From Motacilla alba alba (lineage: Eukaryota > Chordata > Aves > Passeriformes > Motacillidae), in the NCBI RefSeq assembly GCF_015832195.1, contig NC_052032.1:2114618-2178617 (forward strand): a DNA stretch of 64,000 nucleotides, written 5' to 3'. Of the stretch, positions 25,271-36,279 are shown piece after piece (position 1 is the stretch's first letter; the number at the start of each line of letters is the position of its first letter). The notes under the pieces were generated by a model. It did not search any database. It saw only the letters and a program-made list of their open reading frames with translations, and was not told the origin of the DNA. Made by a program: the position numbers and the translations under genes.

Positions 25271-25585
25271 ATGCGTCTTCCTCTCGCCTCGGCTGCCAGT
25301 TTGGATTGTAGCGCCCGGCTCCGTGCACTGCGAGGATGGCTCGGTTTGGGGATGATCTGCCAACCCGCTATGGAGGTGGAGGGCCGGCCGGGGCTGGAAG
25401 AGGGAGCAGCCGGCAAGGTGGCCCCCAAGCCGGCCAAAGGATGTATAAACAGTCGATGGCTCAGAGAGCCAGGACTATGGCTCTCTACAACCCCATCCCT
25501 GTCAAACAGAACTGCTTCACAGTCAACAGATCCCTCTTCATCTTCAGTGAAGATAATGTTATACGGAAATACGCCAAGCGAATAA
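25271..25585 (+). other. Upstream ORF 2 overlapping the CACNA1B start (104 codons)
   Basis: ATG at 25,271 with G at -3 is 65 bases before the CACNA1B start. It is in another frame and reads past it to a stop at 25,583-25,585. Ribosomes starting here would miss the channel start. It is likely regulatory at most, as the predicted peptide is not recognisable. Confidence 0.35.
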
Positions 25586-25595
25586 CAGAGTGGCC
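25336..25595 (+). CDS. CACNA1B: CACNA1B exon 1, Cav2.2 N-type calcium channel alpha-1B N-terminus
   Basis: Encodes the first 86 residues, and two bases of the next codon, of the pore-forming subunit of the presynaptic N-type calcium channel. The ATG has A at -3 and G at +4. The reading starts [16 protein letters not shown] and contains the block [19 protein letters not shown] (residues 37-55), which in mammalian Cav2.2 is the N-terminal module needed for G-beta-gamma inhibition; the equivalents of Ser48, Arg52 and Arg54 are S40, R44 and R46. [15 protein letters not shown] and [10 protein letters not shown] follow, matching Cav2.2 rather than Cav2.1 (VRQNCLTVNRSL, AKKITEW). The Gly-rich linker is about eight residues shorter than in mammals, and MARFGD resembles Cav2.1. 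Synteny with EHMT1 supports CACNA1B. The exon ends inside a proline codon at an AT-AC intron. A GT-only gene finder would read through to about 25,842 and give a false C-terminal tail. Confidence 0.95.
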
Positions 25596-25792
25596 ATATC
25601 CTTTCGGGGAGGCTGTGTGGGCACGGGGGAAGGTGGGGAGGGGGAGAGGGAGGCTGAGGGGCAGAGACCCCCCCAGGCAGCGCAGGGCGAGTGTCTGCTG
25701 CGATGCAGACGGTGTGATCGGTCTGTGCCATGGGTGTGTGTGCCGGGGAGCCGTGTGCCTGACATGGTGCACGGCCGTGGCAGTGGGAATAT

Positions 25793-25824
25793 GGGAATCA
25801 GGGAATCAGGGAATCAGGGAATCG
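25793..25824. repeat. 8-bp tandem repeat, 4 copies
   Basis: Four GGGAATCA units, the last ending in G instead of A. It lies about 200 bases into CACNA1B intron 1. Confidence 0.9.
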
Positions 25825-27040
25825 CTTCTGTGGGAGCACTGAGGGTCCTTTTGGTGTGCTTCGTGCCAGGGGTGTGTGTAAGCCATGTCAGGGTGTCTTC
25901 AGGGGCGAGATGTACAGGTGCATGGATTGACATTTCCTACAATTCAAGTCAGGTTCTGTGAGATTCGTGCCCGTGATTCCTGATTTTTATTTCCATCTTG
26001 GAGCCTTTCAACTCTTCTGTCTTCCTGTGAATAGAAGAAGGAATGTGGGATAAAAATGGTGACACCTTGGCATTGAAGCTGTATTGATAGTAGGGGACGT
26101 TGAGAGCCCAGGTAAATCCCAGGAATCCTGCAATCATTGCAGCTCGGTTTTTGCACATCCTCTCCAGAATCCATTTGAATCAACATGAATCATGGCACTT
26201 CGATTAGGTGCATAGCCTAAGCTTAGGCTGCACGAAAAGAAATTAAAATTAGCAAAGCCTTGTGGCAGAAGGAGGCAGTAAGTGGGGAGAGGGATCATCT
26301 GCTGTATTGTGAAGGGGGCAGATGCTTTCTGTCTGAGACCCAGCTCCCAGGCCAAGTGAGCTGCAGTGAGAAGGGGGCTTTGCTGGGAACGATGCTTGCA
26401 AGCTGTGAGCAGAGGGGAGCAGGCTGAGGCTCCCCGGGAGCAGATTTCGTGTGTGTGTGTACAGGAGTGCTTTACACTGGGGGTCTCAGGGGAGCCGCTT
26501 GTTTTCTTTTCATTTCATATCACACCCCTATTAATCCTCAGCTAACAGCAGCACGGCCTCCTCCCAGCCTCCTAGCAACACTTTCAGTTGCCACACAGGC
26601 CAGCTCCTGCTTAGACTTCCCCAGTTTTCACTTCCTGAGGGGCTAACAGGAAAAATACACCAGTGGAGTCTATGCACTTCCCTTCTCTCTGAACACACAC
26701 ACACACACATTGATCTTTCTGTCCATATTATACAATCCCAGCGATTGCTGCATTTCCTCATCCATTTCTCCTTCCCTGCATTTAAGTCTGGATAAACAAG
26801 CCCCAAACCCCCGGTGGCAGGCAGAGCATCGCCTTGACTGCGCGGGTAGACTCAGGCTTTCCCTCTCCTGCCTCTTGGGCGATTCGGCTACATCTTTCCG
26901 GGGGATGTGGGGAAGGGACCCCCAGTGCTGCGGAGCCGGCGGGACCGGCGGAGCCACCGGCGCTTCCCCGCGCCGGAGCGGCGGGGCCGGCGGGGCCGGC
27001 GGGCGGGCGGGGCCGGGCGCTGTCCGCGGGGTTGGGTTGA

Positions 27041-28070
27041 GCTGAGCACGGTGCTGAAACCAGGCTGAGCACGGTGCTGAAACCCGGCTGAGCACGGTTC
27101 TGAGCCGAGCTGACCATGGTTCTGTATCTGGGCTGACCATAGTGCTTGAGCTGAGCTGATGGTGGTGCTGAGCTGAGCGCAGTGCTGAGATGAGCTTATC
27201 ACGGCGTTGAGCTGAGCTGACCACGGTGCTGAGGCTGGTTCACCGTGGTGCTAAGCTGAGCTGACGGTGGTGTCGAGCTGCGCTGACCATGGTTCTGAAG
27301 CCAGGCCGGCCACAGTGCTGAACTGAGCCGAGCTGAGCTGACCACGGTGCTGGGGTGAGCTTATCACGGTGTTGAGCTGTGCTGACCACGGTTCTGAAGC
27401 CAGGCTGACCACAGTGGTGAGCTTAGCTGACCACGGTGCTGAACTGAGCTCATTGTGGTGCTAAGCCGGGCTGATGGTGGTGCTGAGCCAGGCTGACAAC
27501 GGTGCTGAGCTGAGCTCCCCACGATGCTGAACCAGTCTCTCCACGCTGCCAAATCGAGCTCTTCGGGTGCTGAGCTGAGCCCTCCAGGGTGTTGTGTCTG
27601 CTGCGCGGCTCGGCGCTGTCCCTGGTGCTGAGCTGAGCTCTCTGCTGCGCTCAGAGGAGCTCCCCATGGTGTTGAGCCAAGCTCTCCGTGGTGCTGGGTC
27701 CATCTCTCCACAGTGTTGGGTCCATCTCCCTGCGCTGCTGGGTCCATCTTCCCGCAGTGCTGATCCCATCTCTCCATGGTGCTGAATCCATCTCTCCATG
27801 GTGCTGGGTCCATCTCTCTGGAGTGCTGAGCCCATCTCTCCATGCAGCTGGGTCCATCTCCCCGTGGTGCTGGGTCCATCTCTCCACGGTGCTGAGCCCA
27901 TCTCCCCGTGGTGCTGGGTCCATCTCCCGTGGTGCTGAGCCCATCTCTCCATGGTGCTGGGTCCATCTCTCCACGGTGCTGGGTCCATCTCCCGTGGTGC
28001 TGGGTCCATCTCCCCGTGGTGCTGGGTCCATCTCCCGTGGTGCTGGGTCCATCTCTCCATGGTGCTGAGT
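27041..28070. repeat. 22-bp minisatellite, about 47 copies, in CACNA1B intron 1
   Basis: Continuous array with a 22-bp period. In the first half (about 27,041-27,640) the units follow GCTGACCACGGTGCTGAG plus a short tail. In the second half (about 27,660-28,070) they follow TCTCTCCACGGTGCTGGG plus TCCA. The shared core CCACGGTGCTG (also CCATGG and CCGTGG) shows one origin with two diverged subfamilies in separate blocks. The unit has no stop on the minus strand in any frame, producing spurious frames of 200-304 codons there. Confidence 0.93.
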
Positions 28071-28720
28071 GGAGCCATCGCCTGCCCCTGGCCCCCGCTG
28101 CCGCCCGAGGCATGGCTCCACCCTGGGGGAGCTGGGCTCGGCACAGCTCAGGGTGGGAGATGGCTGCAAAAAGCAAGGGGGGACCTGGTGCTGGATTTGG
28201 ATTCTTTTCTCTCCCCGCTTCCTTCCTACATCCCAAAAGGGTGCTGAGGGTTTTATTCTCACTGGAGCAGTAATTCATGTTTTAGACCTGGGTAGGTACT
28301 CTAAATTGAACTTTTTGTGCCCATCACTTATTTGCACTGTGTGCTGAAGTTAAGTGTTTTGAAGAAAAATTCAGCAGATGGTGTTTAGTTGTATAATCTA
28401 TTTGGAGGCAATTTAGCTTATCAATCTCATTGGAAATCAATATGTATAATAGTTTTTTATTTCCTTTGGACCTTTCACTTTCTTGCTCCTGGATTCCTTG
28501 AGCAGCTCAGATTGTGTCTGAATCTCTAACTCTCTTAAAGAAGAGAAGTGCCAATTTCCTTCTTCTCTTCTGAACACACCCCAGAAAGAACCGAGGAAGT
28601 CAAGGAGACCAAATGTCTTAAAAAATATGAGACACCTTAGAATGCTCAATTAATGCAACTCTGTGGGTAGAAAGAGGATTTGGATGGGGTTCTTCTCATA
28701 TTGTCCAGTGTCTTCTTTAA

Positions 28721-28882
<162 letters not shown>

Positions 28883-31422
28883 TAATACAAAAAAGCAGTT
28901 GGCCACTGGGTGTTGGGAGTGTTTGGATCTGTTTTAAAGATCCACACGTAAACAGACAGGCATTGATCTGACAATCAGAAAAAATCTGTCACAGCAAGGA
29001 TAACTGTCCCCTCCCGATCCCATCTGCACAAGAATGCTTCATCACTCCAGCCAGCCCTGCCCAGCCACGGGAGAGAGCTGGACCTTGTGTTATGATCAGA
29101 AGGGCTTCAAACTTAGGTTGCCTCTAAACCAGGATAGAAAGGAGCTGAGGACTGCTTAGCATTATCTTTGGAATCAAATGAACTTCTGTGTAATTTTAAT
29201 TTTGCCAGGGAGCGGTAGAACAGAGTAACCTTTTAGGATTTGTGTGTCTCTTCCTGCCACAGCACAGATTCTTTGAAGGAAACTTTGGGTTCAGATGACT
29301 ACACTTGCTTTCCAAAAAAAAAAAAAAAAAAATGCAACCAGCTTACAGAGAAAAATAATTTACCCACAGGCTTTATGGTAATGAGTCCAATTACCTTATT
29401 TCAAAAGAAAATAGAAGAATAGCTTCAAAATAATTCTCCCATTTATCATCACTGTAGGAAAACTGTGTAATTCTTGGTTTGATTTTTCTCCTTTTACTCT
29501 CCTCTACTTTTAATGATCTGGAACGTCTTGCATGCCTAAATGCATTCATCCTGGTGCATGCTCGAAGGATGGGTAAATAGGGATCCATATGTGTTTTCCA
29601 TGTAGATGCTATATTATGCAAACAAAGATAACATTGGGCTTGCTGCCAGAAACGAGAGCCTCTGAATAGTGCTTGCTGCAGTTCCCAAGGATAGCCCATG
29701 CCAGTGGGCAACTCTCAGAATCTCATTCTCCAGAAGGAGGAAAAAGTGTGTTAGTGAGGAATCTGGTGAGCCAGGGTCAGAGTTTGGTGCTGGTTTGGAA
29801 ATGGATCCACTCCTGCTGCCTGTCCTCCTGCACAGGGCTTGCTTTCTCTTTCTGTTGGAATTATTTTTAATTAAGAAGACACGAGGATAAAACGAATCAA
29901 TGATTGTATGTAGATCTTTCTGCCATTAAACCTGTCTTTGTGTGCTTTGGGGTTGGTTGGCAAGGCCAGCCTGGGGGTGTGAGCAGAGCACAGGTACAGA
30001 GCCAGGACTGAGCTGGGGAAGTGCCTTCCGTGGCTATAAACATAAGGAAAAGCAGTTTCAGGGACGTTCTGGCTTGGCAATCCTTTGGTTCATGTTGGTT
30101 TTATGCTTCTCTGTATCCCTCGATTTATAAGGGCATGCTAGAGGCATTTTATTGTCTTTTTCCTCAGTGTATTAATTCCATTTTACAGTGCACACACCTT
30201 CAGATCCTGCCTAAATCATTCCAAAGGGGGCACTGGCATTGCCACCGAGCAGTGCGAGAGAGCTGAGTTAAATGCACAGTCTCTGCCCTGTTGGCTTTGC
30301 CTCAGAGTGGAAGGAAGGATTAACCCCTCATTTTTGTCCCAAGTGCCATTATGTTTGATCCAGATATCCTGAAGCCATTTTAACTACAGCACATTTGAAA
30401 CTCTGAAGTACAAAGTGATTTTTCATAAGTAACACTGAGAATCTTTACAAGTAGTGAAATACTTTTTTTTTTTCAATATAAGCTGGAAAGAATAAGCATT
30501 GTGAGTAAGAAAAACTGTCATCTAGTTTTCAAAGTGAAGCCTCTTTAGAATTCACCTGTTACTTCTATAAACTGGAAGTTGTTTCATCGAAAATGTTACA
30601 AATCTGTGTTAAACCACAGTGGGGAATTGTTCCCATACATTTCCCATGTATTTCCCATACATTTTCAGGTTTGTTCAGCCAAATTCCAAGTCCATGCAGA
30701 ACAGCAGGTGCTTTATTGCTGTCTTTAGCAGGAATGAAATTGGTCTTTTTTTGGGCAATGGTTAATGGATATGGCTTTTTTCTCCTGGATTCATTAAAAT
30801 ATCTAAATTGGAGATCATCAGTGAAGAGTTAATCAGATATTAAGGACATGAGGAACACATCACAAGCCTTTTGCGACTGGGAGATGTAAAACTGAAGTTG
30901 CCCAGATAATTTGTTCCACAGAAACAAAGGAAAAAAAAAAGATTGTCTGTTTGTTAAAGGTGAGGAAAAATGGGAGGAGCTCATGCAAACCATTTAATTA
31001 TTTTTGTCTTTTAATCAAAATTTTCCTCTATCTCCCCAAGACCCAGGATATGATCCTGCAGTGCAATCTCACCGGGCCGCTTTCTGTGCTCCTGTTATTG
31101 TCAGACAGTTACCTGAGCACATGTACAGTACATGCAGTATTCCAAGATTTGGAGTGTCTGGCTTAGGAGAATTCTCAGAATGCACAGAAAAGCATTACCT
31201 GGCTCTGGGCTGGAAATTCTGGTCAAAATCAGGGCTCTGAGAAAGCTCCAGCCTGGTGATCAGAGCATTTAGTGGTGAACTGGAGGATTGGCTCAGGTCC
31301 TCGATCATCAAACGAGGAACAAACCAATCTCCTACCAGTGGCAGACTGACCTACCCCGAGGCTCTTTCCTGCTCTGAGCTGGAAGTCTCACATGCTCTGG
31401 ATGCTGGGAATGTTCCCTCCCA

Positions 31423-31730
31423 CCAGGAATTGTCCAGTAGAACAGCTTTGCCCCGTCCATCTCCACCTGGAATTGTCCAGTAGAACAGCTTTGCCTCTGT
31501 CCATCTCCACCAGGAATTGTCCAGTAGAACAGCTTTGCCTGTGTCCATCTCCACCTGGAATTGTCCAGTAGAACAGCTTTGCCTCTGTCCATCTCCACCA
31601 GGAATTGTCCAGTAGAACAGCTTTGCTCCTGTCCATCTCCACCTGGAATTGTCCAGTAGAACAGCTTTGCCCCTGTCCATCTCCACCAGGAATTGTCCAG
31701 TAGAACAGCTTTGCCCCTGTCCATCTCCAC
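31423..31730. repeat. 44-bp minisatellite, exactly 7 copies, alternating dimer
   Basis: Seven near-identical 44-bp units containing GGAATTGTCCAGTAGAACAG, CTTTGCC and GTCCATCTCCA. The base at the start of each unit alternates strictly: CCAGG in copies 1, 3, 5 and 7, and CCTGG in copies 2, 4 and 6. This suggests the array grew as an 88-bp dimer. Confidence 0.93.
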
Positions 31731-34429
31731 CCAGTCAGCCTCCCTCTACCCCAAAGAGTACTGCATTGTTTGTACACACAGGAGTGATGCAGCTGCAGAG
31801 ATGCTGAGGGAGCTGTTCTGAGCAGCCCAGAGCCTGGTGGTGAGAGCTCCAAATGTGGGAATGGGAACTTCCCAGCCCAGCCCCAAATGGCCTCGTGGGT
31901 TCTTTGCTCATGAGGCTCTTGGCTGTCCACACCAAGACCTCCCTCCCTCCTTGCCTCTTTCCTAATTGCTCAGTTTCCCACGAGGAGCTCCAGGAGACCT
32001 CTCCCAGAAGGACAGTGATGATTTCAGAACTTGCAGCACAGGAAATCCCTTTTCTGCCCTGCCCTGGGGCAGGCCGTATTGGAAGGCACCAGTGTCAGTG
32101 TCGTAGTTGAGATGGAGACAATGCAAAGCAACACTCCATTTTCAGAAGGCTTCAAACTGTTTTTATTCTACCATGCATGCTTTTTATACATTTTACAAAA
32201 CACATCAGTTTACACTTTACTCACTGGTCACAGAGACAAACAAAGTGCTCATTGCAACAGGCAGTTGCAGGTTTCTCTTATTTCTCCTTCTTTCTTTCTT
32301 GGTTTCTGTGTCAACGACCTTGGTAGGAAATTCTTCCGGGGTGAACATGGATCCTCTTATCAAACTTCTCTCTGGCTCTCAGAAGTCCCTGTAAAACCTC
32401 TTCTACACCAGAGGGGCTGTGGGATATTCACTGCAGGCTCAGGGTGTTTGGCTCCCCTGGGTGTTTTGGATGCGAGGACAGAACATCACTTTTCCCACAT
32501 TTTCAGCTCTGTGACAGCTCGGGCAATTTACTAATGGATTGAATGCTTTCTCCCATCCACAGGCACTTAGAGCAGTAATGTGTGAGCTGCTCATATTAAC
32601 CTTTGCATGAACAAAGCCTTTCACACCCAAACCTCTCCAGGCTGTCACATCTGAAGGCCAAGGAAAGACGCTAGGACGTGAAGTAGGGATTGTAATGACT
32701 TTCCAGACTCAGAAGTTGTTTCTGATCAGAAACATATTGATTAAATGTGTGTTTGGCCCAGCCTCAAGCTCTGCTGTGTCCACAGCAAACAACTTGCTGG
32801 CACAGCTCTGGCTGCTGCCCAGATTCTCTGCCCTCCTTCCAAGTACGCACAGGGATCCTCATCATCACCTGCTCTGCCCCTCTGGAACCCGAGCAGGGCC
32901 ACAGCCTTCGGTCTGAAGGGGCTTCAGGGTGTCCCAGCAGGGACTCTGAGCTGAGGCAGGGCCATTTCAGGGCTGCACAGGGCATTCAGCCATGTCCTTC
33001 CCTCCTTCCATCACACAGAGTCAGGCAAATCCTTTTTTTTTGTCAGCTGCAGGACCTCTCCCCAATGGGGCATAAATTTTATTTTTCATCTTGTTGCCAC
33101 TGCCCTGATTCTGGGGCTGCATCACTGTAAATTTAGGCAGGCTTTGGAAAATACCTTCTTTCTTTTGCCTCTTATTTCCCCAGCTACTCCCTGCCAACCC
33201 TACAGATGAGAGTTTTTCTTTGTAATAAATACCCAAATCCATCTGCGAGCTTCCTGCTTCCCTAGAAGCCGACAAAAACTCCTGACCCACTTCCTAAGAG
33301 CTCTGTGTAGCCCCAGCTTTGGGAAGAGCACATCCCATCAAACCCTGGAGTACCTGGAGCCTGGCTCTTTAAAGCTGGGAGCTGTAATCACCAGGCACCT
33401 GACCTAGATTGAGCAGAGACTGGAGTAGATACCAGGCTTCAAGGAAGTGAGGGAGTAATGAGGAGGAGTGGATGTGGGTAAAGGTAGCTTTTTTTGTGTG
33501 TGTTAGAAGAGCTATTTTTAGAGGCACACGAGTAGTTGTGGGATGGGGATTTGGGATGGGCTGGGAGGCCTTTGTGTGCAGACATTACCTGGAGCTGTTG
33601 AGCCAGGACCTGGTGGGGGGTGTTGAAGAACAGGTGGATTGGGCTGTCAGAGGGCTCCTGTGTCCATGAGGGAAGGCACAGGAGCTGTACGGAACTTCTC
33701 CTGGAATTACAGGATGATTCCTGACCCTTTCTCCCTTATTGCCTCTTTTCTGTGCTGGGTTGGAGCCCTGGGATGCCTCCAGCTCTCGCTGTGGAGCAGC
33801 TGCTGGAAGAAGATGTATATTGTAGGATTTCTGTTGAAGGTCATAAGAGGTCAGATGGCCTTTGTTCCTGATTCTCTGTGGGTAAACATCTCTGAGATGG
33901 GCAGCTGGAGGCCTGGCAGGGGTGGCTTCTATGTCCTCTGAGCAGCATCAATGAGGGACAGAGGGCTTGGAGGTGCTGCTGCTTGTGCAAACCTCTCCTT
34001 GGCTGGAGGGGAAGCCAGTTTGGGGGCTGGGTTTTCATTTTCTGCTCTCCATTTCAGCCGGGGGCCCAGTGTGAGCTTAACAGGACCCTGCTCTGTTTTG
34101 CTGCCCGGCCAGCCAGCACCTGTGAGTGTCTCTGCAGGTGACTGTCACCTCACCACAGGGACATGGCAGGTGGAGCTGCTGGGGCTGTGAGGTCAGAAAG
34201 GTGGAGGGGAATAGAGGTAACACGGGGTGAAAGGTGGAATGTGTGGAAGAGCTGTTCCCACTGAGGTGTGTAGGGACACGGGGAACAGAACTCGAACAGC
34301 AGCTGATGGAAAAGCCTCTCCAGGGGTTGTGTTTTCCAGCAGCTTGGAGGCATCCTCAGAGATTGGAGCTCTCTTCTGCACTTGCTGAGCTGGGTCATGT
34401 CCAGCCAAGCCTCCTTGGGAGGGCTGTGC

Positions 34430-34580
34430 TGTCACGTTACAGATCCCAGGGTGGGTCAGGCTGGAGGGGACACAGTGGGTCACTGGTGTCACCTCCCTGC
34501 TCCAGCAGGGCCATTCCAGAGCTCAGGCCCAGGATTGTGTGCTCACAGATCTGTAATGTCCCACAGCCTCCCTGGGCTCT
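34430..34580 (-). mobile_element. CR1-like remnant, antisense
   Basis: The sequence 'gtgggtcaggctggagggga' followed by 'ctccagcagggccattccag' and 'cacaggattgtgtg'-like text resembles an antisense CR1 3' subfamily end. It is shorter and more diverged than the other copies. Confidence 0.5.
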
Positions 34581-34717
34581 GCTCAGGGCTGGGCACTGCC
34601 AGGGCAGCAGTTCTGCCTCCTGGGCAGGGGCAGCTCCTGGGCTCAGGCCCTGCCCGTGGCTCTGGGGCCATCGCTGGGCCTGGAGCAGAGCCTGGGCCTG
34701 CTCTGACCGCCCTGCAC

Positions 34718-34812
34718 ACAGGGACAGACACACAGGGACAGACACACAGTGACAGACTGGGACACAGAGGAACACCCACGGACACACAGGGACAGCCAGG
34801 GACACCCAGAAC
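34718..34812. repeat. GGGACAGACACACA-type degenerate tandem repeat
   Basis: Two clean units and several degenerate ones (GTGACAGACTGG, GGGACACAGAGG, GGGACAGCCA). Confidence 0.8.
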
Positions 34813-36139
34813 TGAGGGCCCCTCTCGGCATCATGTCTTGGGGCTGAACAGGCTCAAGTCTTAGGGGTGAAAATCTCAATTTCTGGAGCTAGCGCTGTGC
34901 TGAAGTGTGGGTCTGTGCCCGAGCTGACCAGGAGTTGCTGTTCTTGTGTCAAACCTGCTTCTTCCCTGGTTCTGGGACCACAAGCCTCGACATTCCTGCT
35001 CTTTTTCCATCAGAGAACAAACAATCCCCTATTGTCATTGGGAGAATTGCAAAATAGAAACAACTACGCCTCAAACAGCAGCTCAGCTCTTTGGTTCTGG
35101 TGGCCAGAAATGCCAAAGCCACTGGAAAAGAGATTTCTAATCTCTCAATTTGGAAGTTTGCTTCTTATTTGAGTAGGGCTGCTTTACTTCCATTGAATTC
35201 AACTGCAAACCAGGATCCAAGGCACATTTGGAAATTGGTTACTGGTGCCAAAGCTGATGAACAAGTTCTTGAAATTGATGCCCATTGCTTTTACATCTTG
35301 CTTTGTTCTCGTTTCTTGCCCAAATCTTCCTTCCAAATGTGAATGCTTCCATTTGGCACTGAATTTGTGTTGAAACTCCAGTCAATAAAGTCTAATCCTG
35401 AGAGATCTGGTGCAGAGATGGAATGAAAGGTTTAGTAAAACTGTAGAGACCGAGCTTGATTTTCAGTGTAGTGAGCAAGGACACGAATCTGCAATCCCAA
35501 GGGATGTGTTAGTCTGCACCATGGACCCCAGACACAAATCATGCTGCTCCTGCTGTTCATGGGAGGGGCTGGGGATTTCTCCCTGAACCACATCCCCAGT
35601 GAAAGGAAAACAAATGAGGCTGCAGCTGTGAAAATTGATAAAATGGAGGAGAAGGAGCAAAGAAAGAACTGATGGAATAAATGATAAATAAATAATTTCC
35701 TGTCAGTGCAGTCAGGCTTGCTGTGGCTGACTGTTGCTCCCCAAGACACCCTCTTGTTTCAGGTTCCTGGATGAATTGTGGAACATCTTCCATGCCAATA
35801 ACTCCAGAAAGCTGTTGTCTCTAATTTCAATATACCCTTAGAGCAAAATTTCCACATCAAAACTCCCTCCCGAACATTCCATAAAGGTGGAAAGTGTGGC
35901 ATAAATCCATCAGGATGAAGGCCAATAGGATTGCCAATTTGTAAAGAAAATTCATTTCAGAGAAATAATAATGAAATTCCTCTGTGAGCTTACTTCCAAC
36001 AAACTTAAACCTTTAATTTCAGCTCTGTTCAAGGAATGGAAAAGGTGTGAAGTTGCTGCCTGTAGCTATTTAGGGGACTGCTTATCGCAGCAGGAACATG
36101 GATATCTCCTTGACTCCTTTAATTTCCCTTCTTTTCCAG

Positions 36140-36279
36140 GATGACACTGAGCCGTACTTTATTGGAATATTTTGTTTTGAAGCTGGTATCAAAATCATCG
36201 CTCTGGGCTTTGTTTTCCACAAAGGCTCTTACCTGCGCAACGGCTGGAACGTGATGGATTTTGTTGTGGTCCTCACAGG
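36140..36279 (+). CDS. CACNA1B: CACNA1B exon 3, segments IS2 and start of IS3
   Basis: A 140-base exon in phase with exon 2 (…MSERL|DDTEPYF…). It encodes [20 protein letters not shown], then [20 protein letters not shown] and FVVVLT, plus two bases of a glycine codon. [20 protein letters not shown] is segment IS2, including the acidic residue that pairs with gating charges in voltage sensors. [14 protein letters not shown] is the start of IS3, with the conserved Asp. GFVFHKG fits Cav2.2 (Cav2.1 has GFAFHKG). The acceptor is CTTTTCCAG and the donor is GTAGGT at 36,280. The length equals that of the matching exon in mammalian Cav2 genes as I recall. Exons 1-3 together give 168 residues of a protein of about 2,300. 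Confidence 0.96.

Larger units (their letters stand above)
24270..25335 (+). promoter_or_regulatory. CACNA1B: CACNA1B promoter CpG island and 5' leader
   Basis: Very G+C- and CpG-rich block ending at the CACNA1B start codon. There is no clear TATA box. An inverted CCAAT box (ATTGG, 24,877-24,881) and a GC box (GAGCGGGCGG, about 24,854-24,863) lie about 450-480 bases before the ATG, consistent with a TATA-less neuronal gene promoter. A 15-bp tandem repeat lies at 24,538-24,610. The transcription start site cannot be fixed from sequence alone. The island extends into exon 1. Confidence 0.7.

Noticed and set aside
24172..25731. 519-codon open frame on the minus strand across the CpG island
   Set aside because: It is antisense to CACNA1B exon 1, of low-complexity Arg/Pro/Ala composition, unrecognisable, and explained by GC richness with few stops.
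25336..25842. Single-exon protein of 168 codons starting at the CACNA1B ATG
   Set aside because: The part after 25,595 is intron read-through. The U12 donor at 25,596 and the exact frame join to exon 2 show the real structure.
27364..28278. Open frames of 304, 227 and 203 codons on the minus strand
   Set aside because: They lie in the 22-bp array. The peptide repeats every 22 residues because three units restore the frame, and all three frames are open, so this is a repeat artefact.
31423..31730. CRISPR-like direct repeats
   Set aside because: The 44-bp units are contiguous with no unique spacers, and the host is a vertebrate. It is a minisatellite.
31332..31930. Frames of 111-180 codons with a repeated STGQF motif on the minus strand
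   Set aside because: They come from the 44-bp array, where three units give a 44-residue period. No gene features support them.
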